Source: Gentiana macrophylla (lineage: Eukaryota > Streptophyta > Magnoliopsida > Gentianales > Gentianaceae). From it: DNA of 64,000 nt. Of the stretch, positions 60,999-64,000 are shown piece after piece (within the stretch, counting starts at the first letter, position 1; the number at the start of each line of letters is the position of its first letter). The translations under genes and the position numbers were made by a program. Below the pieces are notes generated by a model. That model was not told the origin of the DNA and ran no database searches. It worked only from the letters and a program-made list of their open reading frames with translations. The DNA lies in assembly GCA_026214975.1 (NCBI GenBank), contig JAOBSW010000678.1, positions 91,517 to 155,516 of the forward strand, given 5' to 3'.

Positions 60999-63265
60999 GA
61001 AGAAGATCGATCATCAAGCTCGTGCACCGTTCAAGATTCCCTCACGAATTAACTTGTATTGATCAGGGGCGTTATTTAGTTCGATATTAAGTCCGTTCAT
61101 GGAGATATATATGATCGTGTGAGATAGAAATATATGTACAAACATTGTTGTTGTATCCATTCTTTTGCAAGAAATCTTTATTGTCGGAGGCGCTCAAAGA
61201 TTCATTGTTTTATTGTCAAAGTACTTGACGATGAACCCTTCTTTTAGTAGTATTTCTTTCATTTAACACATTTCATCATCCGGTTATTTAAAACATACAG
61301 AAAAATGCAACATCTTGATTTTCGAACCAGACATGGATATTAATTACTGAAAAACATTGTATAGAATACTCTTATCCCACTATTAACCAAACTGCAAAAT
61401 TTATATACAAGACTGCCACCGCTGCAACGACGGTCGTTTGTCTTCCCAAAATCCTATCAGTTCAATTCCGCAGAAATTAAAACTCTGTGATTTTCAAACG
61501 AATTTTCAACATTTCATCAAAACAGTAACGCTTTATAACAAAATTTTACTTTATTAAAATACATTAAAATAAACTTTCAATTACCCCAATCCATTCCCTG
61601 CGTTTTCTGTTGTGGCGCGGCGAATCTTGTGGCGTAATGTATCTGTAGTTGATTTATTGTAAGCTCATTGTCGTTATTAAATTCATCGCGTCAGCGATTT
61701 GAATCTGGCGTTGTGCTATTTCGTTTGTGTCATGACGGTTTATGTCTATATCATTTTGAAGTGATAATTTTTTTATTCAATCTTTTTTCCCTCTACATTA
61801 TGGTGGATGGAAATTTCCCAATAAATTTATGTTGATAGTGAAATTAATTTTGTGATAGATATGTTTAAACTACCGAAACATGTTTTCATGTGGGGGTTTA
61901 TTGTTAAAAATGACAATTTAAAAGTAGAAATATCTGAAATGGGGCGGTGAAATTTTTATTGGATAAAATAATGAATGTTTATTCTGTTTTATAATTTAAA
62001 TTCTGCCGTATTTAATTCTGAAAATGAATATATCTTTTGATACGAGCGTCGAAAATATCGTAATTCTTTCAGCGTAATTTTCTTTTTTTAGTTCTCTTTA
62101 TTTAGGCGTGAATTTGATATTTTTCGATGTCGTTTAGAAAGTCGTTTTGTCAAAATAACGAAGCTTGATTGGAATAATGGATTTGAAGTCGATTAAAACA
62201 TCTTGAGCGATGGATTTAGAGTAGTAATAATGGAATTGTCTTATCGTAATTTGTATTTTTCTTGTCACAATTATATTTTTACATCTTATTTGTTTTTTAA
62301 ATCACTCCCCATATTTAATTAGTCAACGAAATTCGTTAATAAAAACCATCACTTTCTTACATTTGCTTAAACCTACAACAATAGAAAAATATGGAACTGA
62401 GATAAAAATTGGTCCCATTACACCCACACACAGCTAGAACCACAAATTTTAGAATAATAATAGAGGAGTATTGATTTTTTTAATAATCAATGGAATTTAT
62501 GAAGAATGACGATATCATTCTTTTGTAAAAATATGAATAAATTTGGGAAATGTTGATGTTGTGTGTATATGGTTTGTCATTTTACTATAAAAAAGACCCA
62601 CAATAGTGGATTAAATGATAAAAATAGTTCATATAAGGTCCTTTTGATTATTTCCCTAAACATATAATACATTTTTGGGATCCTTGGTTTTATTTTATAT
62701 AGATTTTGTCAGGAAGAATGAAAATTATCAAAAAAAAATCAGGATAAAATAATATTTTGTAATTTAATCGGAGACAAAATATGAAATATAAAGTAATGAA
62801 ATGTGGAATAAAGTAAATATGAAATATGATTGTAAGCTTAAGTAACAATTGTGATTTTATCTTTCATATTTATGAAAATGTTGTTTTTGTCATAAAGATT
62901 CGTTTATTAATTTTTGTCATTGTGGCCAAATTTCACTATTTTATATTTTATTATATTATAACCAGATAATAATTTGGCTGTTAAAATAAATATATATATA
63001 ATTTAGCTATTTTATAAGTTACTATCCGTGTACGTATTTGCTAGATCCGACCAAAATAAATTTATATTATCGTGTCCAGGACACCCGAGAATAAAAACAA
63101 AAATGCTGCGGACAATAATACAGTGCACGTAGAATATAATATAGAAATGTAAGTTGAAATAATTTGCAGAAAGTCTTATTTCACCTTTAAAATAAATAAT
63201 AAATAAAATCCTATTTCCTCTGTTATATACCCAGACAGACTGTAGACTGTAGCAGAGTGAAGATA
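60999..63265. other. Intergenic region between transporter paralogues
   Basis: 3' UTR of the first transporter, then about 2.2 kb of AT-rich sequence. No ORF, RNA gene or clear mobile element seen. The 100 bases before 63266 should include the second gene's leader; no convincing TATA box stands out. Confidence 0.5.
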
Positions 63266-64000
63266 ATGGAGGAACAGCTACTGTGCAGCAGTTCTAGCAG
63301 CAGCCGGAGCATTGGCAGTGGCGGCACCGCCGCCACCACCTCAAAACTCACATTTACGGTGGTTTTCAGTAGCTTCGTTGCCGTGTTTGGGACTTTTGGG
63401 TTCGGTTGTGCTGTAAGTTTTGGGGGAATCCATATTTATCGCCTTATGTAATCGTTTTTTCCTTCTTTTTCATCCACGTTCATTTAGTAGTTCATTTAGC
63501 ATTGATCAATACTGAATCGATCTTTTAAAGTCGATATTTCTAATATTTAATTATGATGATAATGTCATTAGACTGGATACTCATCTCCTTCAGAGACAGG
63601 AATCATGAGGATTTGGGACTTACCATTGCTCAAGTAAGTTTTAATTTGTTTTATTTTATTTTTACATTCATCCGAAATATAAGTATGCTTTGCATCTTTT
63701 TAAGCTCTCTTAAAGTATAAGTGTAATTCTACATCAATGATAGGCGTTTATTCTTATTTTATTATCTTACATACAATTTATTAACAATCCATTCTTTTAA
63801 ATCTTTATAATTATTTTATTAATAATAGTGAAGGATATTTTGTCATTCTGATATTAAATTTATGTCGTTCATTCTTCTTTCTTGTCTGCGTGAAGCAAAA
63901 AAATAAACTTATATTTTTGGACGGATGTAATATTTTATTACGTTTACTGGCCTGGTAATGGCTTTTCCTCAGTGCCAGGGTGGATCTACCCCAATAATAA
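63266..64000 (+). CDS. Second ERD6-like sugar transporter, 5' part only
   Basis: Tandem paralogue of the gene at 54940, cut by the window end. Exon 1 (63266-63412) encodes MEEQLLCSSSSSSRSIGSGG, an Ala/Thr-rich stretch, then FSSFVAVFGTFGFGCA, the first membrane segment. Exon 2 (63572-63633) matches TGYSSPSETGIMR and then the LGLTIAQ region. It is 62 bases long against 63 in the first gene: one G is missing from the 'agggat' site, which shifts the frame. The start is placed at 63266, matching the MEEQLL start of the paralogue. Splice sites are GTAAG and TTAG. Whether the whole gene works cannot be judged here. Confidence 0.78.
63665..63927. mobile_element. Stowaway-like MITE in second transporter, intron 2
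   Basis: The left end 'cattcatccgaaatataagt' and right end 'acttatatttttggacggat' (followed by 'gta') are inverted repeats, with TA on both sides. The interior differs from the elements at 11854 and 56516. Confidence 0.6.

Overview
The window looks like a nuclear chromosome segment from a dicot plant. It is AT-rich, its genes have many short exons with GT-AG introns, and most of the sequence is transposable elements and their debris. The UGT94-like glycosyltransferase hints at an asterid, but that is only an inference. No RNA genes, CRISPR arrays or bacterial-style operons are visible.

Layout. 1-5,100 is AT-rich satellite-like repeat sequence. 5,205-7,659 (+) is an intact two-exon UDP-glycosyltransferase with a complete PSPG box, flanked by two copies of a ~240 bp direct repeat. 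8.1-13.4 kb is intergenic, with MITEs, microsatellites and a few unrecognised exon-like pieces. 13.4-17.7 kb is a cluster of diverged repeat copies split by a Gypsy-type solo LTR and a hAT MITE with a perfect 8-bp target duplication. 18.4-19.9 kb holds more hAT-like elements and a 150-bp near-perfect fold-back element. 20,466-26,150 (-) is an intact nine-exon receptor-like cytoplasmic kinase of the class VI type (474 residues when spliced). Its introns host a 1.28-kb TRIM retrotransposon, a hAT-like MITE and a tandem array; its last intron carries a decayed copy of the end of exon 8.

28.1-32.2 kb is a small Ty1/copia element (+) whose centre has been replaced by the PPT and 3' LTR of a second copia element. 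35,386-54,136 is a large minus-strand Ty1/copia element with 1.85-kb LTRs and a matching GTCTT target duplication. Its pol frames are broken throughout. Its leader contains a 1.1-kb tandem duplication, one copy of which is split by a 1.5-kb Mutator-like element with a perfect 9-bp duplication. Its 5' LTR is split by a 6.5-kb non-autonomous Gypsy-type (LARD-like) element.

54,940-60,998 (+) is an 18-exon ERD6-like sugar transporter of the major facilitator superfamily. Its exons 1-10 carry several one-base indels and one stop codon, while exons 11-18 read cleanly. A tandem paralogue starts at 63,266 and runs off the window.

The three gene families are a small-molecule glycosyltransferase, a signalling kinase and a sugar transporter. 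Nothing in the sequence shows that they act together. From about 28 kb onward coding-like stretches and repeat pairs differ mainly by one- or two-base indels, often in short homopolymers, so lower local assembly accuracy is a real alternative to decay. I found no clear previously undescribed system. The most distinctive structures are the nested retroelements, the TRIM inside the kinase gene, the duplicated exon end next to a GC donor, and the fold-back element.
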